From contig OX442415.1 of the NCBI GenBank assembly GCA_949361645.1, positions 28,298,351 through 28,362,350 on the forward strand: a stretch of 64,000 nt of DNA, written 5' to 3'. This DNA comes from Spongilla lacustris. Lineage: Eukaryota; Porifera; Demospongiae; Spongillida; Spongillidae. The translations under genes were made by a program, and so were the position numbers. Below, in pieces: positions 45,658-57,085 of this stretch (position 1 is its first letter; each line of letters opens with the position of its first letter). The notes under the pieces were generated by a model. The model saw only the letters and a list, made by a program, of their open reading frames with translations. It did not search any database and was not told the origin of the DNA.

Positions 45658-45880
45658 TATCCCCTCCTCCTCCTCCTCCTCCTCCTCCTCCTCCCCTCCT
45701 CCTCCTCCTCCTCCTCCCCTCCTCCTCCCCTCCTCCTCCCCTTCTCCTCCTCCTCCCCTTCTCCCCCTCCTCCTCCCCTCCTCCTCCCCTCCTCCTCCCC
45801 TTCTCCTCCCCTCCTCCTCCCCTCCTCCTCCCCTCCTCCTCCCCTTCTCCTTCCCTCCTCCTCCCCTCCCCCTCCTCTCT
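45658..45880. repeat. (CTC)n/(CCTCCTCCC)n pyrimidine tract
   Basis: CTCCTCCCC-type repeats for over 200 bp. Pro/Ser/Leu or Gly/Glu/Arg frames here are artefacts. Confidence 0.97.
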
Positions 45881-46995
45881 GCTGTTGCCACTTCTTCACC
45901 TTCTACCACTGTTGCAGATCCATTGTTGAAGGGGTGGAGCCAAACAGTTTTGCGTAAGCAATGTGAACAAGGAAACATTCCAAATATGTTGGTGGGAACT
46001 TTTGTAACTTTTAGTTGACACACCAGGGCTGGTGAGGTGTAGTGACAGGCTGTTTGTATTCACTTTACTAATCCTGCTGCACCACAGTGTGCTGAATGTA
46101 TTGTGTGTTCTTCTGTGTGGCTATATTATTAAATGAGGCATAGATCCCACATGTTGACATGTTTGTTGCCAATGACAACGTGAGATGCCCAGTCCCATTA
46201 TAACACCATGTGGGGAGAGAGGGGAATGTAAGATATTTGTGAGGATGTCTGCGAGATACTTATATGGAAGAGGTGTGGAGGACATGTGGAAGAGGTGTGG
46301 AGGACATGTGGAAGCTATGTGGTGTTGTCAAGTGATCCTTTCCTTGGCTTGCTCTGGTGCAAATGTTTCTGCCAAGCTTCTGCAAAGGGGAGGAGGAGGG
46401 AGGAGGAGGAGGATGTTTAATAGTTCCATGTTCAATTCTACCTTTTGGACACAGACCCAAAGTGAAGCCATATCCTCATCCTCACATCTCTTCCACATGC
46501 CAGTGGTGGTGATTGTAAGTGTGTATGCACATCAGTGTGATTGTTTATTGTATCTCTGGTGTTGAACAGTGCACAACAAAGCTGTGGACATTTATTGTCT
46601 CAGCACTTTGTTTGCACCTGCACGTTGGCATGGTTACCTCACACACAGGAGCAGAAGGGGGCGCTATTTCGTTATAACAGTTTTGTGCTAATGTCGTGGT
46701 GTTGATTAAAGAACAAGGTTGTTTCAGGCAACAACAATGTGCTTAGAGGAATAATATTACCTTGCGTATTGTGCAACTATACCAAATCATTATCAAGGAA
46801 AACGCAGTCACCACAAGCATGATTTTTGGCGCCGACATGGCTTGGGTTTTAAACATAACCAGACCTTGGTTTTAATATTCCGCAAACACACAAACGTCCT
46901 GGACGACGCTAGCTTTCCCGCCATGTAGGTCTGCATTTACAAGCCCCCCCCCTTGTAAACAATTTTTAATCAACGTCGTCGTGCGTGGGCGGAAT
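45881..46995. other. Intergenic stretch upstream of the kinase gene
   Basis: No gene recognised. Confidence 0.45.
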
Positions 46996-47000
46996 TAGCC

Positions 47001-47017
47001 CATTGGTAGTATATAAG
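47001..47017 (+). promoter_or_regulatory. Likely core promoter of the kinase gene (CCAAT-like and TATA)
   Basis: CCCATTGGT (inverted CCAAT) is followed by GTATATAAGG, about 75 bp before the start codon at 47089. Spacing fits transcription starting near 47040. Confidence 0.55.
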
Positions 47018-47088
47018 GTTGTCGGGGGGAATGACTTTTACAAGTTGTTGTTGTGAAGTAATATTTATTTTAAAAAAATTTGCGCTCA

Positions 47089-48755
47089 ATGGAAGACTAC
47101 AAGATCTTGAGAAAGCTCGGCAGCGGCAACTTCGCTACAGTGTACTTGGCACTGCACGTGTCCACCAGCACTCAGGTAAGCAGGCAAACACCACGCGCAA
47201 ACAAAACCAAAATATAAAAAGTAGGCTCCAAACTTTATATATTTTTGTTATGCCCAACGCAGGTGGCGCTCAAACTGATCGACAAAAAGAAACTGACCTC
47301 GCCCAAGATTCGCCAGAAGGTTGACCGTGAGATTAGCAATATGGAAAAGTTGCGCCATGGAAACATCGTGGAGATATTTGAAAGTAAGTTCAGCTGCCAA
47401 CTCAATTATCGCACCGCTTTCCTGTGTACTACCCTAACAAGATATGATAATGAGTTTAGAGCTTTCAGCCAGTAATACAACCTCCCCCTTTTGCCCCTCA
47501 TAGGTTTCGAGACCGAACAACACATAGTGATAGTTATGGAGTACATGCCGTCAGGGGAGCTGTTCGATTACGTCTTGGAAAGACACGGGTTGAGCGAGAG
47601 CGAAGCTCGAGAAATGTTCCAACAGATCGTGGAAGCACTCGAACACTGTCACAAGGTAAGAACAAATGAGATGCGTTACATTTCCATGGGCGGGTTCGAT
47701 GATATTAGCAAAGCCGCATCGTCATGATCATGCCACGGGTGCATGTGTGGGTTGGTATTGTTGCGGTATTGTAGTACGTTAACCTTTTAGCTTATCGATT
47801 TCCTTCCTTCCATTCCCTTCAGAATTCTCTCGTGCATAGAGACCTCAAGCTCGAGAACATCCTGCTAGACAAGGACTGTCGCCCCAAGCTCGCCGATTTC
47901 GGCTTCTCGCGTGAGATCAGCCCAAACTCCACCCTCTCCACCTACTGCGGCAGCCCGCTGTACGCGTCCCCCGAAATGATATTCGCAAAACCCTATCAGG
48001 GTCCCGAGTGCGACGTGTGGAGCCTCGGGGTGATCCTCTACTGCATGCTAACGGCCAACATGCCCTTCGACGACAGTAACCCTACCAAGTTCCTGCAGGT
48101 GATACAGAAGGGACATTACACGCCCCCGGCCTCTGCCAGCAAGTCGGCAAGAGACCTGATATCGAAGATGCTAGATCCTAACCCCAGGAGCAGGGCCACC
48201 GTGGGCGATATCATGAGCCACCCATGGGTGCGCTGCGAGGGAAGACGTAGGTCTGTTAACCCTCAGCAGCAGCAGCAGCGACAGAGGAAGGTGAACCTTT
48301 GCTATTCCCAGAGCGAGGCTGCCGAGATTGCGGCGGCTGTCGTCAAGATGGCTGCGAGCACAGATGCCCAGGTCAAGGTGACGGTGCTGGGGGAGCATTT
48401 GTGCCAGTGTGCCTGTCACGAGGAAGGAATGAGGGAGCCTGGGGACCGGAAGGATTCCGTTCTTGTTCAGGCGCACTGTGAGAGTTGTTCGTTGCATTCT
48501 GCCACCGCGACTCTCATGATGCACAGGAACCGTAGCAACTGCAGCAGTGGGTACGGATCGGAGTCCGGCAGTACCGTCTTTGCTCCGAGGTTGTCTGTGG
48601 CGTATGTGGACGGTCCAGCTAGTACCAGGAGGAGGTCCCAACCATCCCCCAAGAGGGAGAGCCGTGTGGCAAGGAGCTCACTAGTAGTCCCTCCTTCATT
48701 CACGCAATGCCACCAGACGTACTCTGGCAACAGTGATGACCTTGTCTTTGTGTGA
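47089..48755 (+). CDS. AMPK-related (CAMKL) serine/threonine protein kinase, four exons
   Basis: Exons 47089-47175, 47263-47383, 47504-47655 and 47823-48755 join to 430 residues plus TGA. The kinase domain (about 4-257) is complete: glycine loop GSGNFATVY, ATP-binding Lys in VALKLI, Glu in DREISNME, catalytic HRDLKLEN, DFG, activation segment LSTYCGSPLYASPE and DVWSLGVILY. LSTYCGSP contains the Thr that LKB1 phosphorylates in AMPK-related kinases, and SPLYASPE with YQGPE is most like NUAK. The C-terminal 170 residues carry a poly-Gln stretch, a Cys/His cluster (CQCACHEE, HCESC) and a Ser/Arg-rich end. No UBA or KA1 domain is evident, which leaves the exact subfamily open. The start is the Met at MEDYKILRKLG, the usual beginning of this fold. 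Substrates cannot be inferred. Confidence 0.92.
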
Positions 48756-49334
48756 TGCAGGAGGTAAAGGGTAAAAAAGGTTGCCACATATGCCAACTTC
48801 AGCATTTGTACAATTCAAGTAAACAACAGGATTTGGACTGGTACATGTTCTACCCCCCCCCCCCCCCCCCCCCCCCCCCCTTTCAACCCTCCCTTCACTG
48901 CCCCAAACCTCTCCAACAAACCAAGTTCGCTTATTCAGACTTCAACACTACAACCAGTTTTGCCCTGGTTGGCAACTGGTGGCTGGCGGGCTGGCATTGC
49001 AGAACTCCATTGTTGTCGTTCTTTTTGTATATGTTAATGTCCATTGTCCTCGTGAATGTGCTGTGGTGTGTTTGTGTCTGTCTTTTTTGTTGTTGTTGTT
49101 CCGCCGCTTCATGCTTGATGCATGAAGGAAAAATGACAGTTTTGTCATATCAGAATTTATTGCGCACGCGCGTGAACTATGTGTGCTCGCAAGAAGGCGA
49201 ATAATCCAGTCACATCGCTACTCTTCATAGGTCAATCATAGCTATGTACGTCTACAAACCGCTAGAAAAAGCTTGACCTTTACACTACTACGATACGCTT
49301 AATAGCAGCGAGGCAACCACATTCATCACCCAAC
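48756..49334. other. Spacer between kinase and HEMK1 genes
   Basis: Contains poly(C) at 48856-48880 and probably the HEMK1 promoter. No TATA element is obvious. Confidence 0.5.
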
Positions 49335-51776
49335 ATGCTGAGGTCACTACTAGCGACGAGTGCTCTTATTTACCGCCCGTTGGAAGCGCGCCAAACCTCT
49401 ACTGCCGTCACTAGTAGGGCTTTTAGACGGAAATGGGTCAAAACACTGCAAGCCGAGGGCATTCCGGAGCCTCAACTGGCCGTCAAGTACATCGTGGAAC
49501 ACTTAACGCGTAATGTAGGTGGATGGCTGAGGCCACGTGACGCGGTGCTGTGCTCCTTTCAAGATTGTCATTCTTTTGCAGGCACCTGGTAGTCACGTGA
49601 GCGTGAGCGCAGACGACTTGATTATTAGAGCTGAAAGCATGCTGATGCAGAGATGTCATAGGTCAGGTGATCACGTGCTGTGGAGCTTATATCCATGCCA
49701 CACACTTCTAATGCACACACACACACACACACACACATACACACACACACACTGCACATTGCACACATTACAGGGTGCCCTTACAGTACATTATAGGGGA
49801 GTGGGATTTTCGGAATGTGACTCTAAAGATGAGGGCTCCAGTCCTGATACCCAGGCCAGAAACTGAGGTGTGTGCAGTTGTATGTGTGTGTGCTCATGAT
49901 TTAAGGGTGTGTGCTGCAGTATATGTGTACATGTGGTGTGTCTTTACATGTATGTGTGTGTGCACCTGTGTGTATGCATGTATGCGGTGTGTACACGCGT
50001 GTGTACATCTGTGTATGTATGTGTACACGTTTGTGTACATCTGTGCTAATGTATGCACACACGTGTGTGTGTGCTAATGTGTGTACACACATGTGTAATG
50101 TATGTAGCATTATTCTATTACACAGATATCTGCGTCTACGTTTGTGCACACATGTGTTGTCTGTGTGTGTGTGTTATGGCTGTGTGCTTGATATAGAAGA
50201 TGACGAATCAAACACACACGCACACACAGTGAAGCTTACATCACATTACATCACATTACATCATATTACATTCTGCTCCTCCCTGTATGTATGTGAAGCA
50301 ACTGGTGGATCATGTGATCAGAAGCTGTGGTAGTGGTGAACAGCTGAGGTTTGTGGACGTTGGCTGTGGAAGTGGAGCCATTGCAATATCTCTCCTTACT
50401 GAGTGCCCCAAGGTGGGGAGGGGACAGAGGGGGAGGGAGGGAACAGAGGAGGAGGGAGGGAACAGGAAGCAAGGAAAGGAGAAGAAGGGGGAGGAGGGGG
50501 GGGGCAAGGGTACTAATTCATGCTTTGTCTCTCCAAAATACAGCTGAGAGGCGTGGCCATCGATAAATCGGCCAAAGCTGTTAGCCTGACAAAAGACAAT
50601 GCTGAAATGTACGTAATGCTGAAGCCCTATTAGTCAAAGTAAAACCCTTAAGGGGTTGAGGGAAACTACCAGTGGTTGATACAGATGTTGAATATTGAAA
50701 GCAAGAGTGTGTAAACTCAAACACCTGCACACAACACACACACTAGCAGTGCACACGCAATATAATTGACCTGTACTTCCTATGATCTCTCCCACACATG
50801 CCCTGTAGGAACAAAGTCCTAGAAAGGTTACACGTCATCCAGGCTTCTGTTAGTGACACCTCAGTGACTGACCTTGGAGGCCTGTTATTTGATATCCTTG
50901 TCTGCAACCCTCCCTACATCCCTTCACACTCTATCCAAGGGCTAGACACAGAAGTGCTCTGGTAGGGGAGCATGGAGAGAGTAGAAAACGTCATAGCATA
51001 TGTAAAAGATGTATATACATACATACATGCACACATGTACACACACACATACACATGCACACACACATACACATGCACACATACACGCACATACATGCAC
51101 ACACATACACACACATGCACTGTGACATACACACACATGCACACACATCAACTTGCCTTTGCAGGTTTGAAGACCATCTTGCCTTGGACGGGGGACATGA
51201 TGGACTGAGGGTAACTGCACAAGTCCTTGAAGCCGCTCAATTGATTGTCAAGAAAGGAGGGTGAGGAAGAGGTGAGGGTGATTAGGGTGAGGAAGAGGTG
51301 AGGGTGATTAGGGTGAGGAAGAGGTGAGGGTGATTAGGGTGATATGAGGGTGGTAGTGAATGAGGAGGGGTAGGTCAGATGAGTGGTGTAGGTATGCAGT
51401 ACACATGACACGTGGTTATACTCTTAATGATAGCCACATTTGGTTGGAGCTGACTGCTGACCAGGACTTGAGGCGGTTGATAGAGCTGAATCCTCACTGG
51501 GAAATGACTCTGCACCAAACCTATTCAGATTTCACAGACAAGTAAGTGTATTCATTGCAGCCACACCTTTTTAATCTGCTAGCTATGTATGATGATGGAT
51601 GCTATGGGATGGTAATATGTGTTGATCCCCTTTCTCCCTCCCTCCCTCCCTTCCTCCCTCCCTCCCTTCCTCCCTCCCTCCCTCCCTTCCTCCCTCCCTC
51701 CCTCCCTCCCTCCCTCCCTCCCTCCCTCCCTCCCTATAGGATACGGTTCCATCATGTGGTGAACAGACATAGGTAG
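49335..51776 (+). CDS. HEMK1: HEMK1 release-factor glutamine methyltransferase (mitochondrial), nine exons
   Basis: The enzyme methylates the glutamine of the GGQ motif in translation release factors using S-adenosylmethionine; HEMK1 acts in mitochondria. Exons: 49335-49514, 49582-49661, 49774-49867, 50299-50412, 50544-50608, 50809-50961, 51165-51260, 51434-51541, 51740-51776, joining in phase to 308 residues plus TAG. The N-terminus ([20 protein letters not shown]) is basic and suits a mitochondrial presequence. [12 protein letters not shown] and VLIPRPETE form the substrate-binding region, [16 protein letters not shown] is the SAM-binding loop, and CNPPYIPS is the catalytic NPPY motif. [12 protein letters not shown] follows, as in the family. 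The C-terminus is short (FHHVVNRHR). Introns hold TG/CA and CCCT microsatellites; the last one forms the pyrimidine tract of the final acceptor. All catalytic motifs are intact. Confidence 0.95.
51630..51735 (+). repeat. (CCCT)n microsatellite forming a 3' splice-site pyrimidine tract
   Basis: CCCTCCCT repeats end 5 bp before the acceptor TATAG of HEMK1 exon 9 (51740). Confidence 0.9.
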
Positions 51777-52665
51777 AGGACCATGTGTACTGTTGTCTGA
51801 CAGGAGTGTGTAATGTTGTGTTCTTATGTTCATCACAATGGAGAAAGGGTGCATGTGTGGGGGGGAAAGGTGGGTGTGTGTATGTGTGTGTATGTGCCAA
51901 CCAACTGTGGTGTTATGTCAGCACTTTAATGTCTATGGGAGTGGCTTGCACATTAGTTAACTTCAATTAATAAGTCTGCTGCATGTTTGGCTAAATATTA
52001 CCTCCTCCCCTCCCCCACCCCCTCAAGTCACTACTATTTAACCCCCCCCCCTCCCCCCAAAATGTGTTTTGTAAAACTTTTTACAAAATGAATTTCACTA
52101 TTTAACCCCATAAGTCCCAGCATTGGGTTACACAATGGACGATACACATCAGTGAACCAGACAATATCTCAGTGGTGTGTCTGGCAACATGTAAACCTTA
52201 TTGTATCAAGGTACAGAGAGGTGGGTGAGTGGGAAAGGCTACATCCCTACATCCTGTTAATACAGTAAGGAGTTGTCATCTGTGTTTTAACATGTGTATG
52301 TATGTGCATATGTGTACATGTATGTGTGTGTACATGTGTACATGTGTACATGCCGTTGTGTCTAGGTTATTTTGTCGCTTCACTTCATTATTGGTCTAAG
52401 AAGCAGGGTGTGATCTATGATATCATTTGGGGGAGGGGTTTTATTCCATGCCGGGGTTGTGTGCCCCTCCTCCCCCTCTCCTCCCCCTCCCCTCCCCTTC
52501 CCCCTCCCAGGGCTCCCACGAGGGATGGCACGCAGCAGCACTCCATCAGTAGGTGACAAAACCACAAGAAGGTACTACAAAGGGATAAAATTACTGGCCT
52601 TGGATGTTGCCTGGCAACCATAGCTTACATGGGCAGTGGAGATAATGGAGCTAAGAGGTACAAAG
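51777..52665. other. 3' flank of HEMK1
   Basis: 51777-51960 is copied in part, direct, at 53210-53320 and inverted at 53970-54165. C/T- and G-rich runs elsewhere. No gene. Confidence 0.55.
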
Positions 52666-52671
52666 GTGTAC

Positions 52672-53063
52672 TTAGCATATAGCTTCCCTGGCATATAGCT
52701 TCCCTAGCATATAGCTTCCCTAGCATATAGCTTCCCTGGCATATAGCTTCCCTAGCATATAGCTTCCCTAGCATATAGCTTCCCTAGCATATAGCTTCCC
52801 TAGCATATAGCTTCCCTAGCATATAGCTTCCCTGGCATATAGCTTCCCTGGCATATAGCTTCCCTGGCATATAGCTTCCCTAGCATATAGCTTCCCTAGC
52901 ATATAGCTTCCCTAGCATATAGCTTCCCTGACACATAGCTTCCCTAGCATATAGCTTCCCTAGCATATAGCTTCCCTAGCATATAGCTTCCCTAGCATAT
53001 AGCTTCCCTAGCATATAGCTTCCCTAGCATATAGCTTCCCTGGCATATAGCTTCCCTGGCATA
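52672..53063 (+). repeat. 16-bp minisatellite
   Basis: About 24 units of CATATAGCTTCCCTAG, with A/G variation at the last but one base. Confidence 0.97.
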
Positions 53064-53095
53064 TACCACTGCATACATACGCTGATGTGCCCTCA

Positions 53096-53320
53096 CAGGT
53101 TTGAAGGTCACCTCACCTTGTATTGGATTCCCCCCCGCTCGTCTTTTTATTGATTAACAACCCCCCCCTTGTCTGAAATCCTGTATCCGCCCCTGACAGA
53201 CATACATGTGTAGAGGACCATGTTCAATCGAAATTGTGGTACCAATGATAGCTAGCATGTGGAGAGTACCCTTAATGTCTAGTACCTAGCTAGCATGTGG
53301 GGAGTGCTCCACACCTCAGT
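53096..53320 (+). pseudogene. Partial direct copy of the HEMK1 3' region
   Basis: CACAGGTTTGAAGGTCACCT resembles the acceptor and start of HEMK1 exon 7 (GCAGGTTTGAAGACCATCTT). 53203-53225 (ACAGACAT...GTAGAGGACCATGT) resembles exon 9 and the sequence after its stop. Intervening exon sequence is lost, partly replaced by a truncated MITE end (53171-53196). Confidence 0.55.
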
Positions 53321-53492
53321 TAATATGTCTGCGAGTAATTATTCCCCCCACCCTCCACCCCGCCAGTCTCTATGATGTCATTTGTATTTAACCCCCAATG
53401 TGCAGGAGGGCCAACTGACAATTTTAACCCCCACTGTAGTATACATGCACATACATGCATGCATACATTCATACATACATACATACATACAT

Positions 53493-53543
<51 letters not shown>

Positions 53544-53972
53544 TACATACATACATACATACATACGTACCCACACACACATACACCCATACACACACCC
53601 ATACACACACACACACACACACACCCATACACACATACACACACACACCCATACACACACACACACACACACACCCATACACACATACACACACACACAC
53701 ACACATTGCTCACATACATGTGCATATAAAGCATAGGAGTGTTCTGCTTTAGGGGTTTTCCCTGTTCTCCAGCAATGTGTTTCCACTAGAGGTTTTCCCC
53801 TGTATTTGTGTATGTGTGCGTGTGTGGGTGGGTGTGTGTGTATGCATAGTGTGGTATATAGAGTGGGGGTTAAAGTTGTCAAATGGCCCTGCACATTGGG
53901 GGTTAAATACAAATGACATCATAGAGACTGGTGGGGGGAATAATTATTCGCAGACATATTAATTGAGGTGCG
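53314..53972. mobile_element. Inverted-repeat element with microsatellite core
   Basis: CAGTTAATATGTCTGCGAGT near 53316 is inverted near 53965 (CGCAGACATATTAATTGAGG). The arms continue through ATGATGTCATTTGTATTTAA and GGGCCAACTGACAATTTTAA for about 110 bp. The core (53450-53710) is CATA/CA microsatellite. This may be a foldback element or the product of the local inverted duplication. Confidence 0.7.
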
Positions 53973-54039
53973 GGTGACTCCCATGGACATTGAAGTGCTG
54001 ACATTCCTTTGCCAACTGCATGGTAAGTCATGTGAGCAG

Positions 54040-54082
<43 letters not shown>

Positions 54083-54165
54083 CACACTTGTGCATACACA
54101 CACACCACACATACCATCCATCACAACTAAGAGCCTGCAACACAATCCTGTCGGACAACAGTACA
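53970..54165 (-). repeat. Inverted copy of the HEMK1 downstream flank
   Basis: GACTCCCATGGACATTGAAG, then TGCTGACAT (53978-54006), and CTGTCGGACAACAGTACATA (about 54148-54168) are reverse complements of 51920-51945 and 51785-51805, separated by a CA microsatellite (54039-54080). Confidence 0.7.
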
Positions 54166-54169
54166 TAGG

Positions 54170-54690
54170 TTAATAGGTTCATATATGTGTGGTTATATAC
54201 GACGGCATTGGGAGAGGAGGGGGAGAGGAGGGGGAGGAGAAGGGTGACAGTGATCTAAAGGATAATTGAACAGTGTATTATTATAGGCTCCAAAAATGTC
54301 AATGCCTCTGCAGTAGTGGTGTACTCACATTCCTCCTCTGCCACACCCCCTCCCCATCACTCCCGGTGCACTCATGTTTGGCGGTCATGGTGGAGTGGAC
54401 TCCATATATGGTCGTACCATCGTGCCACTCTTAAATTCTTTGTTGTAATGTTTTGGTATGCACTACTTAAACCCAATGAGAGGCACACACAACCCACACA
54501 CATGCACACATGCACACATATGCATACATGCATGTATACACATACATGCACACACATGCACACACATGCACACATGCACACATAACACAAACACACACAC
54601 ACTCAGCATCAAAGAGACAGAATAACATACACATGGTGGCTTGTGGGGGGCATGATGGTGGCTTGCTTAGAGAAATCATTGCAGCAAACC
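54170..54690. other. Gene-free stretch
   Basis: A short open segment near 54358-54440 (ALMFGGHGGVDSIYGRTIV) is exon-like but isolated; CA/TG repeats follow. No gene is called. Confidence 0.4.
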
Positions 54691-54693
54691 CTA

Positions 54694-55040
54694 TGTGTGT
54701 GTATGTGTGTATGTATGTATGTATGTATGTATGTATGTATGTATGTATGTCAACATTTAGTAAATTTTTTTTTGTATGCATTTCCCCTAACGTGTGTAGC
54801 AATGCTGCTCACGCACGATGGCATCACGATGTATGTATGTATGTATGTGTGTATGTATGTATGTATGTATGTATGTATGTATGTATGTATGTATGTATGT
54901 GTGTATGTATGTATGTATGTATGTATGTATGTATGTATGTATGTATGTATGTATGTATGTATGTACATGTATGTATGTATGTATGTATGTATATATGTGT
55001 ATTTGTATGTATGTATGTGTGTATGTGTGTTGTATGTGTG
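54694..55040. repeat. (GTAT)n microsatellites
   Basis: GTATGTAT arrays at 54694-54750 and 54830-55030, separated by about 80 bp of unique sequence. Tyr/Val/Cys/Met frames are artefacts. Confidence 0.97.
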
Positions 55041-56140
55041 TACACATACAGGTACATGTGTAAATGAGTACAAGGAGGTCATGGTATAAAGAGGTGGGTC
55101 ATTATGACAAAGACAGGGTCACTTATTGCTAGAGGTCATACATATATTTGACAGGAGTTCGCATATCACGCTATTGTTTAAGAAATCAATTATAGGTGTC
55201 TTAAGGTTATTCTAGAAGCGAGGGTCCAAGTGCTATTGCAAGGTATACGCTGTCTGAGATGCTGTGCAGCTGCATGTCATCATGGCCCACAATGAGTGCT
55301 GCCACTCCCAATCAGCAAGGCACGAAGATGATTAGCATATACATTCAGATTTAGGGAAATCTGCTGTAAGATGAGCAAACAGACCTTTTAAGGTTTGGCA
55401 CTCCATCTGCAGAGTGTGTTCATAGCTCACATAAGTGCAATCATCATTACATAATTCATAGCTCAGCAGGACTCTGCAAAGTGTGCCTTTTGGGGCCTAT
55501 GTACTTCCTGTCAGATGTTCAGGGACAAGCAATGCATACACTTAATAACTTATTAATGTTTAGGTTTCTGCTGTTGTGGAGTTTTATATATTGATTTTAC
55601 AGTTCAAACAGGCATACAGGGAATTCCATTTATGAGGGTGTGTTGGTAGTGGTGGTGTGGTGAGTGAGGTAGTGATGGTGGTATGTTGGTAGTGATGGTG
55701 GTGTGGTGAGTGAGGTAGTGATGGCAGTATGGTGAGTGAGGTAGTGATGATGTGGTGACAGTGAGGTAGTGGTGAGTGTGGTGAGTGAGGTAGTGATGGT
55801 CAAACACCTGTACTCAAAACACCTTGTGTTAAGACCTGTACCAGTCCCCATCCCATCCTCCTTCATCCTTCCATCTCCCACTCGGGCTCTGCACAAGTAT
55901 ATTCATTGTACCTACACACCATGCTGCTGTGCTGATCAAACACTTGCACACCACACAACCTTATTTGGTGACATCTCATCACAGCTGCCAACTAGGCATG
56001 GGCGATATTTTCCTAACTGCTACAAATCAGTCAGTTATTGTATTTGACTGCTGGTAACCCATACAGCCTTTGCATGGCCACTCCCATGTGTGGGTGTAGC
56101 ATGGCCACTCCCACGTGTGGGTGTAGCATGGTCACACACC
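55041..56140. other. Gene-free stretch
   Basis: 55630-55800 is a degenerate GTGGTGAGTGAGGTAGTGAT repeat. Nothing coding. Confidence 0.5.
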
Positions 56141-56142
56141 TA

Positions 56143-56323
56143 CACGACCAATTCTTACGCTACATGAATGAGATCCCCCTACCCAAAGGTGGCGTGATTC
56201 GCTCATGAGGCGAACTTAATTTCCTGAAATTTACAGACCTTGTTTTGGATACTATTGGATTCCTTTGGAAATTAAGTCCGCCTCACGGCAGGATCTGATT
56301 CAGGAGCGTAAGAATTGGTCGTG
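56143..56323. mobile_element. 181-bp Tc1/mariner-type MITE
   Basis: CACGACCAATTCTTACGCT at the left is perfectly inverted at the right, with TA on both outer sides (56141-56142, 56324-56325). A second inverted pair lies inside (TGAGGCGAACTTAATTTCC and its near-inverse). The TIR differs from that of the 5057-10825 element, so a different transposase would mobilise it. Confidence 0.85.
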
Positions 56324-56651
56324 TATACACAGGCTGGAGGCCCCACCCACATAATCGACTTGAACCACTGTACGATCATTCTCACAGTATAGGTGGTGTT
56401 ACAGCCATGGCTCAGAACAGTGTGTGTTTACAGTTTGGCATTTTGAAAGAATTAAATTTCATACTTGTGTAATTGGTTGTGTTGCCTAATGTGCATATTC
56501 CTGGTGTGCAAAACATACGGCTGAGATGAGTTGGACTGGGTACCAGTACCATGGGAATGGGGAGGAGGGATGATGCTACACTCAGTGATGTAGTCTGGCA
56601 ATAATGAACAAGTCATTTTTGACGCCATCTTTGCAGCTCTATGTGGCCAGA

Positions 56652-57085
56652 GTTGGTACACACATGTGTGGTTCATCGAGGGAGGTACACACATGTGTGG
56701 TTCATCGAGGCTGGTACACACATGTGTGGTTCATCGAGGCTGGTACAGACATGTGTGGTTCATTGAGGGAGGTACACACATGTGTGGCTCATCGAGGGAG
56801 GTACACACATGTGTGGTTCATTGAGGCTGGTACAGACATGTGTGGTTCATCGAGGCTGGTACAGACATGTGTGGTTCATCGAGGCTGGTACAGACATGTG
56901 TGGTTCATCGAGGCTGGTACAGACATGTGTGGTTCATCGAGGCTGGTACAGACATGTGTGGTTCATCAAGGCTGGTACAGACATGTGTGGTTCATCGAGG
57001 CTGGTACAGACATGTGTGGTTCATCGAGGCTGGTACAGACATGTGTAGCTCATTGAGGCTGGTACAGACATGTGTGGTTCATCAG
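56652..57085 (+). repeat. 29-bp minisatellite
   Basis: About 15 units containing GACATGTGTGGTTCATCGAG. It stays open in three frames because 29 cycles the frame; not coding. Confidence 0.95.

Noticed and set aside
45657..45929. Pro/Ser/Leu-rich and Gly/Glu/Arg-rich frames
   Set aside because: They come from the CTCCTCCC pyrimidine tract, with no splice or start context.
54358..54440. Exon-like segment ALMFGGHGGVDSIYGR
   Set aside because: Isolated, no confident family and no phase-compatible neighbours.
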